A stretch of 58,112 bases of DNA from an uncultured Bacteroidales bacterium (GCA_905235375.1 CAJOLH010000008.1:1-58112), one strand, 5' to 3'. Numbered from the stretch's first letter, positions 27,192 to 36,027 are shown. Numbers and translations are program-made. Notes: generated by a model from the letters alone, not told the origin.

Positions 27192-28808
27192 ATGAGAAAG
27201 CTATTGCTTGCAGTGTTGCCACTGCTTCTTTGGAGTTGCAAAGAGACTCCAAAACTTCCTGCCAATCAGGCACAAATTGAATCGGGAATTGTCGAAGGCA
27301 CCTTTTCCGAGGATAGTGCCATAGTGGTGTTCAAGGGCGTTCCGTTCGCTGCTGCTCCCGTTGGAGAACTGCGTTGGAAAGAGCCCCAGCCCGTGCAGCC
27401 TTGGGACACCATCCGTCCCTGCTTCGAGTTCGGTGACGACCCTGCACAGCCAAGCATCTTTGGCGACATGAACTTCAAAGCCACGAAGAAGTCGGAGGAC
27501 TGCCTCTACCTGAACATCTGGAAACCCGTCAATGCGCAGGGCTGCCCCGTACTGATCTATTTCAACGGCGGAGGACTGATGGCAGGCTCTGGCTCGGAAC
27601 CCCGTTATGCGGGTGATTCGCTGGCACATCACGGCATCATCAGCATCACCGCCAACTACCGCGAGGGCATCATCGGATTCCTGGCTCATCCCACCCTTAC
27701 GGCAGAATCGACCAACCATACTTCAGGCAACTACGGCATCCTCGACCAGGTAGCTGCCATCAAATGGGTGTATGACAACATCGCAGCCTTCGGAGGCGAC
27801 CCCAGCCGCATCACCATCGTAGGCGAGTCGGCAGGCTCGTACTCCGTCTCGGTGCTGATGGCTTCTCCCCTTTCGCGCGGATATCTGGCAGGAGCCATAG
27901 GGTCGAGTGGCGCGGAGTTCAAGCCCAGCTATGCTCGCCCCCTTGCCGAAGGAGAAGCCATCTGGAGCAAGACTCTGGAGGAAAATAATCTCTCCATCGA
28001 AGCCCTGCGTCAGCTGCCAGCCGACAGCGTGATGAAGCTGGTGCCCCTTCGCCGTATGCCAGGCATACTTGTCGATGGCTATCTGCTGCCCGCCACCGTC
28101 GATGAGATCTTTGCGAATGGCGAACAAGCCATGGTGCCGCTGCTAGCAGGCTGGAACTCACTGGAGGGCAGTCCGCTTTCGAGCTTCGGAGGACAGAAAC
28201 CGACCATCAAGGGCTATCGCGCCATGCTCCAGCGCACTTTCGGTGACCGCACGGACGAGGTGCTGTATGCCTACGGACTGAAAAAGGATGAAGACCTGTA
28301 CGGTGTGAATGCCACCGAACTTGCCGGTGCCCTCTTCACTGCATTCCCCACCTGGAAGTGGAGCGAGGAACATGCCAAGTCGGGGCAGCCCGTCTATCGC
28401 TACTTCTACACACATCCGCGTCCTGAAATGACTGCCAAGTACTCAGACATGGAGGCTGCATTGGCAGGTGGCGTGAAGAAGAAGGACGACAAGGGCTCCG
28501 CTGCCGCCCCCAAAGCGACGGTCAAGGGTGCCGTACACTCGGCAGATATCGAATACGCCATGGGCAACCTTGCCACCAACGAGGTCTTTGCTTGGACTGC
28601 TGATGACTACAAGGTTCAAGAAACTTTTATGAACGTCTATATCAACTTCATCAAGACCGGTGACCCGAATGGCCCCGGCATTCCCCTATGGAAACCCATC
28701 AACGGTGAGGCTGTAGCTCCAGTTCTTCATATCGATGTGGACAGCAAGGTAACAGCCAACATCGAAAAGGAAGCTCGCTACAAACTGCTTGACAGCATCT
28801 TCAAATAA
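27192..28808 (+). CDS. Type-B carboxylesterase, lipoprotein
   Basis: Lipobox LWSC gives Cys16. The alpha/beta-hydrolase shows every type-B landmark: FKGVPFAAAPVGELRWKEP, EDCLYLNIWKP, an oxyanion stretch YFNGGGLMAGSG, the nucleophile elbow VGESAGS (Ser213), and a late histidine in AVHSADIEYAMGN. The oxyanion hole reads NGGG rather than the common HGGG. Length is 538 aa. The likely role is removal of acetyl, methyl or hydroxycinnamoyl groups from plant glycans or their fragments; the substrate is inferred from the neighbours. A charged insert (KKKDDKGSAAAPKATVKG) near residue 430 is not typical of the core fold. Its 3' end overlaps the convergent UDG-like gene by 8 bp. Confidence 0.88.
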   Translation: MRKLLLAVLPLLLWSCKETPKLPANQAQIESGIVEGTFSEDSAIVVFKGVPFAAAPVGELRWKEPQPVQPWDTIRPCFEFGDDPAQPSIFGDMNFKATKKSEDCLYLNIWKPVNAQGCPVLIYFNGGGLMAGSGSEPRYAGDSLAHHGIISITANYREGIIGFLAHPTLTAESTNHTSGNYGILDQVAAIKWVYDNIAAFGGDPSRITIVGESAGSYSVSVLMASPLSRGYLAGAIGSSGAEFKPSYARPLAEGEAIWSKTLEENNLSIEALRQLPADSVMKLVPLRRMPGILVDGYLLPATVDEIFANGEQAMVPLLAGWNSLEGSPLSSFGGQKPTIKGYRAMLQRTFGDRTDEVLYAYGLKKDEDLYGVNATELAGALFTAFPTWKWSEEHAKSGQPVYRYFYTHPRPEMTAKYSDMEAALAGGVKKKDDKGSAAAPKATVKGAVHSADIEYAMGNLATNEVFAWTADDYKVQETFMNVYINFIKTGDPNGPGIPLWKPINGEAVAPVLHIDVDSKVTANIEKEARYKLLDSIFK

Positions 28809-29394
28809 CAAACAGATGTCGATAGAAGTCGGCTTTCTTGTCGAGCGACAGGGGATAGGCCCGCGAGGTGGAAGGCATACGGAACCATTCCAAAGCGCGT
28901 CCGTAGGCATGAACCCGAGTGAACGAACCTATTGTCGGCATCCCGACAGGAAGAGCTTCTGCTGATTCCGAAGCCAAAGTAAGCTGTTGCTGGAGCAACT
29001 CGCTTGCTTTGGCTCCTGTTGTTATCAGGCGACAGCAATCGGGCATCTGCCCTAACAATGCGCCTATATCGGTTGGCTCCACTACTTCCAGGAAATTATC
29101 GCTTGCATTGTCTTTCAGCCGCCTCACCCGTGTTGCCGTGTCATAGAAGGCTAATCCCTGATGGTCGGCAAATGCTGCTATGCGCTCCTTGTCAAACCGC
29201 TTCTCGCCCTTGACCTCAAAATAGGCTTTATCCTCGAAAAAGACCAAACCCATGACACGCCAGAAGTCATTGATCCAATTAGGATAGAAGAAATCCATGG
29301 ACCAACGCGCCCTCGGCGGAGGGAAACTGCCCAGAAAGAGCGAATGGGCATGATGCGGAAGGAAAGGTGTGAGTGGATGGGATTCGATGGTCAT
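28801..29394 (-). CDS. Uracil-DNA glycosylase superfamily protein
   Basis: This 197-aa protein carries the MUG/TDG-like opening motif LFLGSFPPPRARWSMDF (19-35) with YPNWINDFW immediately after, and a late MPSTSRAY that fits the family's second active-site motif. Members excise uracil or other deaminated bases from DNA. Motif 1 lacks the Asp used by classical UNG, as in the MUG branch, so the exact lesion cannot be predicted. The start codon overlaps the stop of the kinase gene (ATGA, 29391-29394), which implies translational coupling to a membrane kinase, an unexpected neighbour for a repair enzyme. Confidence 0.7.
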   Translation of the reverse strand: MTIESHPLTPFLPHHAHSLFLGSFPPPRARWSMDFFYPNWINDFWRVMGLVFFEDKAYFEVKGEKRFDKERIAAFADHQGLAFYDTATRVRRLKDNASDNFLEVVEPTDIGALLGQMPDCCRLITTGAKASELLQQQLTLASESAEALPVGMPTIGSFTRVHAYGRALEWFRMPSTSRAYPLSLDKKADFYRHLFVI

Positions 29395-31055
29395 AAGGGG
29401 AGGATATGTGAGAAGTCACGCCAATATGGGGCATTACGATAGAGGTCGATACTCTGGTGAGGCACATACAAGGTGCGTTTCAGTCCAAGGGCACTTCCGA
29501 AGACATCGATAATAGGTTGTGGTGTCTCGCTATAATTGCGAACCTCAACCAGGGAATCGCAACCATGGAAACAGAAGTCCCCGATGCGCTCCAACGAAGC
29601 AGGCAGCGTCACGCTGCGGAGGCTTCGGCAATTCAGGAACACTCCTTGCTCCAAGGAGCGGAGCGAATCGGGCAGCTGGATCATAGTAAGCCCCGATGAA
29701 GCGAAACAGCCGCGACCGATGCTTTCAAGCCCTTCGGGGAAATGAATGGTCTCCAGCGAACTACATTCCTCAAACATACCAATAGGCAACCGGTCGATAT
29801 AGGGCGGCAATATGATATGCTTCAGGCTGTGACAGCGGCTGAAAGCACTTTCTCCAATCGACTTCAGACTGAGCGGCAGTGAGACGGTATGCAGATTGCG
29901 ACATCCGGTGCAAGCGTTGTACGACAAGCGTTCTATCCCCTCCGAAATGCTCAACACCTGAAGAATGGAATCCGAATAGAAGGTACTGTCGCCGACCGAT
30001 ACCACACGATATCTTACATCATCATGCACCACGACAGGTTTTATTGAAACAATTGTCATGGGCTTGTCAGAAGGTGAATTTGCCCTGCCTATCGTAGTGC
30101 AGGTAAATGACTCGGGCGAGACAATGCTATAGGATATGCCATTCGAATCGAAAAGCACAGGCTTTTCCTGCTCAATGATCCCGTCAATGAAGTGCCAGGC
30201 CGCAACACCTCCCAAGAACAAAGAAAGCCCTACGATACTACTCAAAGCCCTTGTACGACTCTTCCTTCCCACATTTCCATAATCGTCGGGAAACACCTGC
30301 TTGATGGCACACGCCATCTCTTCGGCTGACCTGAAGCGATGGGAAAGATCGATATGCGTACTGCGTGCAACCAGATCCGAAATGGCAGCATTTTCATAGA
30401 TTTTGGGATGCAGGAGGCAAACGTTGCCCAGCAACAGACCTACTGCATAAAGATCTGTCCCGACATTGATGTCCTGAATACGACCCTCGTTCTGTTCGGG
30501 TGCAGAAAAGATGCCATTGCATCCCATCGACAAGTCATAGCTATCGCTGTAGCAGAAACCGAGGTCGATGAGTTTGACATCGTCCGAGATGCGGGTGAGC
30601 ATGATGTTGTCGAGCTTCAGGTCAAGATGGAGCACCTGATGATGATGCAGATAGGCAAGGCACGACAGCAGCTGGGTGAAAAGACGACGCACACGGAATG
30701 GTTCGGCAAAGAATGAAGGGTCATTCTTCATTCGCTCACCAAGCGTTTCGCCGTCGATGTATTCCATGACGATATAGCATCCATCCACATCCTCTCCCAT
30801 CGAAACGTACTTCACCAGATGCTCATGTGTCAGATGCTGGCCTGTCTCGAACTCCTTGCGGAACAGCTCCTGATAGCGCGGATTGTCGGCATACTCGCGA
30901 CGAAGGCGTTTCATGAAGTATCGTTTACCCAGATACCTCACCATATAGCATAGACACGTTGAACCGCTCCTTTCTGAAAGCGGCTCGATGTTATCTGCCG
31001 AAATAAGTTCATTGTTAATCTGGATAAACCCAGAGACAATCATATTCCCGTCCAT
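29391..31055 (-). CDS. Eukaryotic-like Ser/Thr kinase with one membrane helix and an LRR ectodomain
   Basis: Cytoplasmic kinase (about 25-265): a loop LSERSGSTCLCYMV in place of the Gly-rich loop, the ATP lysine Lys49 (FMKRL), a helix-C Glu in FRKEFETGQHL, the catalytic loop HLDLKLDN (Asp145; HLD rather than HRD) and LIDLGF (Asp164; DLG rather than DFG). The residues needed for catalysis are therefore present. A membrane helix (about 272-292, SIVGLSLFLGGVAAWHFI) leads to an outside domain of BspA-type leucine-rich repeats (about 365-530; repeats such as LKSIGESAFSRCHSLKHIIL and LESIGRGCFASSGL). It reads as a receptor kinase: LRR ligand binding outside, phosphorylation inside. It follows the HTH-like gene by 16 bp and overlaps the UDG gene by 4 bp. 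Confidence 0.88.
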   Translation of the reverse strand: MDGNMIVSGFIQINNELISADNIEPLSERSGSTCLCYMVRYLGKRYFMKRLRREYADNPRYQELFRKEFETGQHLTHEHLVKYVSMGEDVDGCYIVMEYIDGETLGERMKNDPSFFAEPFRVRRLFTQLLSCLAYLHHHQVLHLDLKLDNIMLTRISDDVKLIDLGFCYSDSYDLSMGCNGIFSAPEQNEGRIQDINVGTDLYAVGLLLGNVCLLHPKIYENAAISDLVARSTHIDLSHRFRSAEEMACAIKQVFPDDYGNVGRKSRTRALSSIVGLSLFLGGVAAWHFIDGIIEQEKPVLFDSNGISYSIVSPESFTCTTIGRANSPSDKPMTIVSIKPVVVHDDVRYRVVSVGDSTFYSDSILQVLSISEGIERLSYNACTGCRNLHTVSLPLSLKSIGESAFSRCHSLKHIILPPYIDRLPIGMFEECSSLETIHFPEGLESIGRGCFASSGLTMIQLPDSLRSLEQGVFLNCRSLRSVTLPASLERIGDFCFHGCDSLVEVRNYSETPQPIIDVFGSALGLKRTLYVPHQSIDLYRNAPYWRDFSHILPL

Positions 31056-31071
31056 GGGATGGATTGATGAT

Positions 31072-31635
31072 TCACTTTACGATTTTGACAGTGATTATTC
31101 CTCCTGCACGAGCAGCGGAATAACTGCCAAGCGCAACCTTCATGCGCTCCACATTACGAATAATAAGAGGATAACGAATAATAAAAGTAGAAATTGTACA
31201 GACATCACCTATCTGAAGCTTGGAGTTCTCTGCCGCCACAATCTCAAATTGCTCCCCACCCAAATAGGCAAACTGAAGTTTACGATTGGGGAGATAAGTG
31301 ATTTCCACGACTTGTCCAACCTCGAGATCCGAAGTGCGTAATTCTCCCTCAACTTGAGAGAACGAGCTGCTTCCATTACTTAATTCAAGGAGCAACGAAG
31401 GCCAATTAGGACTACCGAGATATTGTGCGATGAGATTAAGAGTGCCCGGACGCGACTGATGTGCATTATCAGAAATACGGCCAAGGAGACGCTTCAGCGT
31501 ATTAACTCCGAGACGACTCTTGGTAACATCTTCAATGCTTTTTGAAAGAATTCGGATGTCTCGATCAGAAGGATTACCAAGGCTGATACCTGCACGTTCT
31601 TCAAGCTTTGCTATAACGATAGGAGGTAAGTTCAT
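31072..31635 (-). CDS. HTH-like N-domain plus beta-rich C-domain protein, operon partner of the kinase
   Basis: 187 aa. The N-terminal half (about 30-85) shows a Bacteroidetes pattern often found at the start of regulatory or signalling proteins: LSKSIEDVTKSRLGVNTLKR, LLGRISDNAHQ, TLNLIAQYLGSPNWPSLL. This looks like a helical, HTH-like DNA- or protein-binding module. The C-terminal half (95-187) is beta-rich (VGQVVEITYLPNRKLQFAYL, FEIVAAENSKLQIGDVCTI). No signal peptide or membrane helix is present, so it should be cytoplasmic and could be the kinase's substrate or effector. It has a strong promoter and is 16 bp upstream of the kinase gene. No specific family name is claimed. Confidence 0.6.
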   Translation of the reverse strand: MNLPPIVIAKLEERAGISLGNPSDRDIRILSKSIEDVTKSRLGVNTLKRLLGRISDNAHQSRPGTLNLIAQYLGSPNWPSLLLELSNGSSSFSQVEGELRTSDLEVGQVVEITYLPNRKLQFAYLGGEQFEIVAAENSKLQIGDVCTISTFIIRYPLIIRNVERMKVALGSYSAARAGGIITVKIVK

Positions 31636-31683
31636 ACTCTACTCTACACTAAAATTCATATATTTCAATAATAGATGATGTTG

Positions 31684-31715
31684 CAAATATATGAATAATT
31701 CATGTAATCTCCAAA
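31684..31715 (-). promoter_or_regulatory. Promoter of the HTH/kinase/UDG operon
   Basis: On the minus strand TTTG (31712-31715), 20 bp, TATATTTG (31684-31691), 48 bp before the first start codon. Confidence 0.7.
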
Positions 31716-31782
31716 TCCATTATATCCAAATAGCTTTCAGCCATATATTTTGCTTTTTCAGCACAAAAAGCAACACTGAAAC

Positions 31783-32565
31783 TTACAATGAACCCTTCCT
31801 TCGCTTGATTTCCGTCAGGAACTCTTCGGCTCGCCGCAGGTCATCGGGCGTATCGATTCCGACCGTCTCGATATCCACCTGACGCACCATGATGCGGATG
31901 CCATTTTCGAGCCATCGCAGCTGTTCCAGGCTCTCAGCAAGTTCGAGGGGCGTCTGAGCCATCGAGGTGATGCGCGACAGTGCCTTGGGGGTGTAGGCAT
32001 AGAGACCGATGTGCTTGAAGAAGGTGTGTCGAGCTAGCCAATCTTCTTGAGGAATGCCCCGCAGGTAAGGGATCACCGAGCGACTGAAGTATAGTGCCTG
32101 ACCACCCTTTCCCACCACGACCTTGGGCGAATTGGGGTTGAGCAATGCTTCGAGTCCGTCCTCAGCATGGAATGGCTTGACGAGTGTGGCAATCTCAGTA
32201 GCAGCATCCATGAAGCAATCCTTCACGGCCTGAATCTGCCGAGGGTCGATGAAGGGCTCGTCGCCCTGCACGTTGATGACAACATCGTATTCTGTACCCA
32301 AGGCTTCAACAACCTTGTCGTAGGCTTCCTTGACCCGATCGGTGCCGCTCTTGTGTGTGGCCGATGTCATGACGACACGCCCATTGAAGCCAGTCACTGC
32401 ATCATAGATGCGGTCATCGTCGGTGGCGACAACTGCCATATCTACATGCGGAGCCACCTTCTCATAGACACGCTGAATGACCGGCTTGCCTCCAAGCATG
32501 GCCAAGGGTTTTCCCGGGAAACGGGTACTGGCATATCGCGCTGGAATAATAGCAATAGTTTTCAT
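31783..32565 (-). CDS. kdsB: 3-deoxy-manno-octulosonate cytidylyltransferase
   Basis: Activates Kdo with CTP to CMP-Kdo for the inner core of lipopolysaccharide; cytoplasmic. The 260-aa protein starts with the nucleotidyltransferase motif IIPARYASTRFPGKPL and has QRVYEKV, VATDD (metal/CTP binding), VINVQGDEPFI and YFSRSVIPYLRG, with ESLEQLRWLENG and QVDIETVGIDTPDDL near the end. Length and motifs fit the family well. The upstream 116 bp hold a satellite repeat rather than a recognisable promoter. No other Kdo gene is adjacent. Confidence 0.96.
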   Translation of the reverse strand: MKTIAIIPARYASTRFPGKPLAMLGGKPVIQRVYEKVAPHVDMAVVATDDDRIYDAVTGFNGRVVMTSATHKSGTDRVKEAYDKVVEALGTEYDVVINVQGDEPFIDPRQIQAVKDCFMDAATEIATLVKPFHAEDGLEALLNPNSPKVVVGKGGQALYFSRSVIPYLRGIPQEDWLARHTFFKHIGLYAYTPKALSRITSMAQTPLELAESLEQLRWLENGIRIMVRQVDIETVGIDTPDDLRRAEEFLTEIKRRKGSL

Positions 32566-32571
32566 CCTTAT

Positions 32572-32640
32572 GTAAAAGGGGAGTAAAAGAGGAGTAAAAG
32601 GGGTGTAAAAGGGGAGTAAAAGGGACGTTACTTTCGGGCG
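32572..32640. repeat. Modular intergenic repeat, locus 2 (GTAAAAGGGG satellite with half core)
   Basis: Four to five GTAAAAGGGG-like units of 10-12 bp run from 32574. They end in GGGACGTTACTTTCG (32622-32636), the same half-core that appears reverse-complemented at 55093-55107. Confidence 0.7.
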
Positions 32641-32681
32641 TAAAAAGGACTCTTCAATTCACACCTGCGAAAGATGGGTTA

Positions 32682-33740
32682 TCAATTGAACCTGGGTTTC
32701 ACCCAACGATCGAGCGTCTCAGTGAAATGAAGGCCAGGCAGATAAGGATTCGACCGATAGGGGGCAATGAAGGTTTTGAGCAATGAGTAGTCGAGAGCCG
32801 ACACCGCATAGAACTCCTCTGCCTCCTCCGTGGTGATACGGAGGGTCCAGTCGAGCATATTGCCCATAATCATCATGTTGCTTTGTGTAGGGTCGTAATG
32901 AATGTCATTGCCGAGGGGCTTGACTTCATAGTCGGGCGTTATGACATAGAGCACATTATTCTCATCGGTCATCAAGCCACGCAGACAGCGGGAACGAAAC
33001 TCGGTCACAAAGATGAACTTTGGCACCACCGTTTCATCTACTCTATCAATTTTCTTGACAAACGGCTGACCTGCCGTCATCTTCAGATGGTACATCCTTC
33101 GGTTGTTGTCGATGAGCAGATAGCCTTCGTCATATTCCTTGCGTGTATCAGGATTGCCATCGAGCTCGTGGATAGGGAATGCAAAACCCTTCTTGACAAG
33201 CGCATCAGTGAAGAGTTTGCTCTTCTTGGGTTTCACCTTGCCGGTGTTCATGTTAACAAACTCAATGCCATCCTCAGTGAATCGGAATGCATCGTCAGGG
33301 TCTTCCAGATTCACGCGCTTGGGCAAGGACTCAAGCAAGAGCCAAAGGCCGCAATTAGGTCGATTGGAATGTGAGTCGTAGGCGCGGTGATGATAGTTGA
33401 TGTTGGTCTGACGGATAAGCTGGGGAGTCACCGCATAGCCTCGGATAGTGTCAGGCAGACGTCCCGCATTCACGAGCTGGGTAGTCCAGAAAAACGGCAA
33501 CAGCGAATCGGCCTCCTCCACCGTATAGTCACGCCCTGAGATGCCGCGACGTCCCTGTCCGCCATCGGTATTCTGAATGAAGTCATCGGCCAATCCGCTG
33601 TAGAGCGTGAATGGCTGCCCTCCTATCTCATCGCCGTGCAGGAAACTTACTGCATAATTATTGTAAAGCCAAGGCAGCTCCCAGACGACTAGCAGGGCGA
33701 TGATAATGCCGAGTATGATATTAGCAAGCTTTCGCATCAT
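32682..33740 (-). CDS. DUF4857 protein, membrane-anchored partner of an ABC transporter
   Basis: This 352-aa protein has a single N-terminal membrane helix (about 6-26, IILGIIIALLVVWELPWLY) and a large outside domain. FTLYSGLADDFIQNTDGGQG and GRDYTVEEADSLLPFFWTTQL are typical of DUF4857, a Bacteroidetes family usually encoded beside a two-component ABC transporter. The domain has repeated WD/propeller-like strands (LLIDNNRRMYHLKM, VPKFIFVTEFRSRCLRGLM). Its start overlaps the permease stop by 4 bp. Function is unknown; a periplasmic part of the transporter is the natural guess. Confidence 0.75.
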   Translation of the reverse strand: MMRKLANIILGIIIALLVVWELPWLYNNYAVSFLHGDEIGGQPFTLYSGLADDFIQNTDGGQGRRGISGRDYTVEEADSLLPFFWTTQLVNAGRLPDTIRGYAVTPQLIRQTNINYHHRAYDSHSNRPNCGLWLLLESLPKRVNLEDPDDAFRFTEDGIEFVNMNTGKVKPKKSKLFTDALVKKGFAFPIHELDGNPDTRKEYDEGYLLIDNNRRMYHLKMTAGQPFVKKIDRVDETVVPKFIFVTEFRSRCLRGLMTDENNVLYVITPDYEVKPLGNDIHYDPTQSNMMIMGNMLDWTLRITTEEAEEFYAVSALDYSLLKTFIAPYRSNPYLPGLHFTETLDRWVKPRFN

Positions 33741-34396
33741 TCTATTCCTTTCTTGAAACGGTCAATACTAATCCAAGGCAGCAGAATGCATGCCAGAACG
33801 AACACGATGAGGCAAGGCAGAAACGGCACGTAGGCCCCGGGGAAACTGCTCAGATAAAAAACCTTCAGGCAGAGGAACATCACCACCAGGTTGAAAATGC
33901 GACGCGCCCAAGAACCTTCAAGAATAATCCAAGCACTCAGAAGATACGCAGCCAAGCCAGCCAGATACCATGGCAGTGCCACGAGCAGCATCTTGCCATA
34001 GAGTTCGGGAGCCAACGACGGACGCATACCCAACCAGAGAATCAGATAATTCAATCCGAAACATACGAGCAGGGATGCCAGGCCGAACCCCAGCATCTCG
34101 AACATCATGCGAAGATGCGAGCATGGCAGATGCAGCGTCAGCTTCAAACATTTATGATACATCTCGGGAAAGAACTGCACACAAGCCAATGCAACGCCTG
34201 CCATCAGCGGAATAAATTGCAGATGGCGCACAAACATCGGCTCATCCTTCATAATCATGGCTATCCAGATATGCGCCCCTCCCATGGCACCTATGGCGCG
34301 CAGGAAGTTCAGAAGCTCATATCCCACATAGCCGCAGGTTACAATAAGGATAAGCAGCAGTGCCCATCGCGTCTTGATCCACTCCTTATAAAACAT
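33737..34396 (-). CDS. ABC-2-like membrane permease subunit
   Basis: 219 aa with six predicted membrane helices, starting MFYKEWIKTRWALLLILIVT. The MFxKEWxK start is common for ABC-2 permeases. It is small and would act as a dimer with the ATPase encoded 17 bp upstream. No substrate can be assigned. It overlaps the DUF4857 gene by 4 bp, so the transporter genes are translated as a unit. Confidence 0.75.
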   Translation of the reverse strand: MFYKEWIKTRWALLLILIVTCGYVGYELLNFLRAIGAMGGAHIWIAMIMKDEPMFVRHLQFIPLMAGVALACVQFFPEMYHKCLKLTLHLPCSHLRMMFEMLGFGLASLLVCFGLNYLILWLGMRPSLAPELYGKMLLVALPWYLAGLAAYLLSAWIILEGSWARRIFNLVVMFLCLKVFYLSSFPGAYVPFLPCLIVFVLACILLPWISIDRFKKGIE

Positions 34397-34413
34397 GATC
34401 TTTAATTTTTTTA

Positions 34414-35319
34414 TTAATATTTTCCCGTCAGACCGATGAAGGCATCCTCCAGGTCAAGGTTGTCCATCATGAGCGGGCCATGAGGAAGATTCATCGCCTG
34501 AAGGCGACGTTCCACCTCATCTTTTTCGAGGAACGAATAAAGCTCAAGTTCACCTGTCAAGGAAAGTGCAGGATGATAGAACTGCTTTTCGCCGAGCAGT
34601 TGTTCCGGCACATCGCTCAGACGTTCGGGCAACTGGCAATGGAAACGATGGAACCCTTCGTTGATGTGCCCCAACGGACATTGCATCAATATGCTGCCAT
34701 AGTCCATGATAATGCAATCATCGACTAGCCGCTCCAGATCCTGAATGATGTGCGAGGTCAAGAAGACGGTCTTTCCCTCGCTGTGTGCCCAGTCCCTGAG
34801 ATATTCGACGAAGAGTCGGCGATAACCCGGATCGAGACCCACCGAGAAATCATCGAGTATCAGCAGTTCGGGATTCTGAGCCAGAAGCAGACCGAGTGCC
34901 ACCTGACTGCGCTGTCCATTCGACATACGGCTGATGCGCTGTCCAGGAGCCACCTTGAGCTTCTTCATCAGCTCATAGTATGCTTCCTTGCGCCACTGTC
35001 CGGGATAGAATCGTGCGTAGAAATGCTCGATTTGCTCGATGTTCATGAACTGATACTGCACATGGTTCTCCACAAGCAGACCAATCTGCTTGCGCAAGGC
35101 GGGATCCATCGTCTGGACATTCTGCCCGAATATGCGACATTCTCCCGAACGGGGCTGGAGGTACCCGCTCAGGAGGTTGATTGTCGTGGTCTTGCCTGTT
35201 CCATTCTTACCCAAGAGGCCGAGAATACGACCTTTGGGCACACTGAAACTCAGGTTTTCGTAGATCTTCCTTTTCCCATAGTAATGGGTCAGGTTGATAC
35301 ACTCGATGACGTTTTCCAT
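34414..35319 (-). CDS. ABC transporter ATP-binding protein
   Basis: Walker A is GKNGTGKT (37-44), the signature is MSNGQ (132-136), and Walker B is LLILDD followed by FSVGLD. Two departures from consensus are visible: MSNGQ for LSGGQ, and Asp157 where most family members have the catalytic Glu (LDD for LDE). ATP hydrolysis may therefore be slow. The C-terminal ~80 residues form the extra domain seen in CcmA/NatA-like ATPases. Its ATG shares one base with the stop codon of the upstream lipoprotein gene (35319), and the permease follows after 17 bp. Confidence 0.92.
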   Translation of the reverse strand: MENVIECINLTHYYGKRKIYENLSFSVPKGRILGLLGKNGTGKTTTINLLSGYLQPRSGECRIFGQNVQTMDPALRKQIGLLVENHVQYQFMNIEQIEHFYARFYPGQWRKEAYYELMKKLKVAPGQRISRMSNGQRSQVALGLLLAQNPELLILDDFSVGLDPGYRRLFVEYLRDWAHSEGKTVFLTSHIIQDLERLVDDCIIMDYGSILMQCPLGHINEGFHRFHCQLPERLSDVPEQLLGEKQFYHPALSLTGELELYSFLEKDEVERRLQAMNLPHGPLMMDNLDLEDAFIGLTGKY

Positions 35320-35972
35320 TATTCTTCAGTAGCTGGAACAATCTCGTAAGAGGTAGCCTCTATGTGATAAAAGGAAAGATACTCCTTGCCCTCGGCAGCC
35401 TTGCGTGCGGCAATCTGCTCGCGGTAGTTGGCGATCTTCTCGTCGATGGTGTTGCCCTGTTCACGGCGGGCAGCGGCTTCAGTGGAACAACCTGCAGAAG
35501 TGGCGACCTTCTCCTGTTCTTCCTCTTCCAAGCCTTGCTCAATAGCCTGTTCCGCGTTGGCCTGCTGCTGCATCAAAGCTTCCTCGTACTGACGTTTCCA
35601 GTTCTGAAGATAAGCTTCATCCATGCGTGTCTCACGGACATAACCCGTCACGCGAACCACGTTCTTCACGCAGTCCTTCGAAAAAGCGCCGCCTGGAAGG
35701 TTGCGGCCCTCACAACGGATCACATTGCTGTTGTCCGAACCTTGGAGGAAGATCTTGGTAGCACCATGTTTGCAGGTATGTGTGCAAACGCCCTCAATGG
35801 TGACCAACTTGTCAACATTTGCATCAGCCTGGGCAAGGGCATCGTCAATGCTGAGCGCTTCGGTGGAAGCCTGTTCCTGCTGCGCCTGCTTGTTGCCTGA
35901 GCAAGAGGTGAAAGACACTGTGAGAGCCAAAAGTGCGATGCAAAAGGCAAAAGTAAAGAATGTTTTTTTCAT
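35319..35972 (-). CDS. Lipoprotein with OB-fold-like domain, first gene of the ABC operon
   Basis: The start is ATG 35972, which gives a lipoprotein signal (FTSC, Cys24) and 217 aa; the open extension to 36164 crosses the promoter. After a Gln/Glu-rich linker, residues ~40-115 read as a small OB-like barrel (DKLVTIEGVCTHTCKHGATK, then VVRVTGYVRETRMDEAYL) with the two cysteines of CTHTC possibly binding metal. A long charged helix region follows (about 120-200: QWKRQYEEAL-like, EQGLEEEEQEK). The 1-bp overlap with the ATPase gene means coupled translation. It could be a periplasmic substrate or metal sensor for the transporter, which is inference. Confidence 0.65.
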   Translation of the reverse strand: MKKTFFTFAFCIALLALTVSFTSCSGNKQAQQEQASTEALSIDDALAQADANVDKLVTIEGVCTHTCKHGATKIFLQGSDNSNVIRCEGRNLPGGAFSKDCVKNVVRVTGYVRETRMDEAYLQNWKRQYEEALMQQQANAEQAIEQGLEEEEQEKVATSAGCSTEAAARREQGNTIDEKIANYREQIAARKAAEGKEYLSFYHIEATSYEIVPATEE

Positions 35973-36027
35973 TGTTGTGAAATTATTTGTTTTTCTGAGA
36001 TTTCGGAGTTTTACGTTTTTTGAGGAA

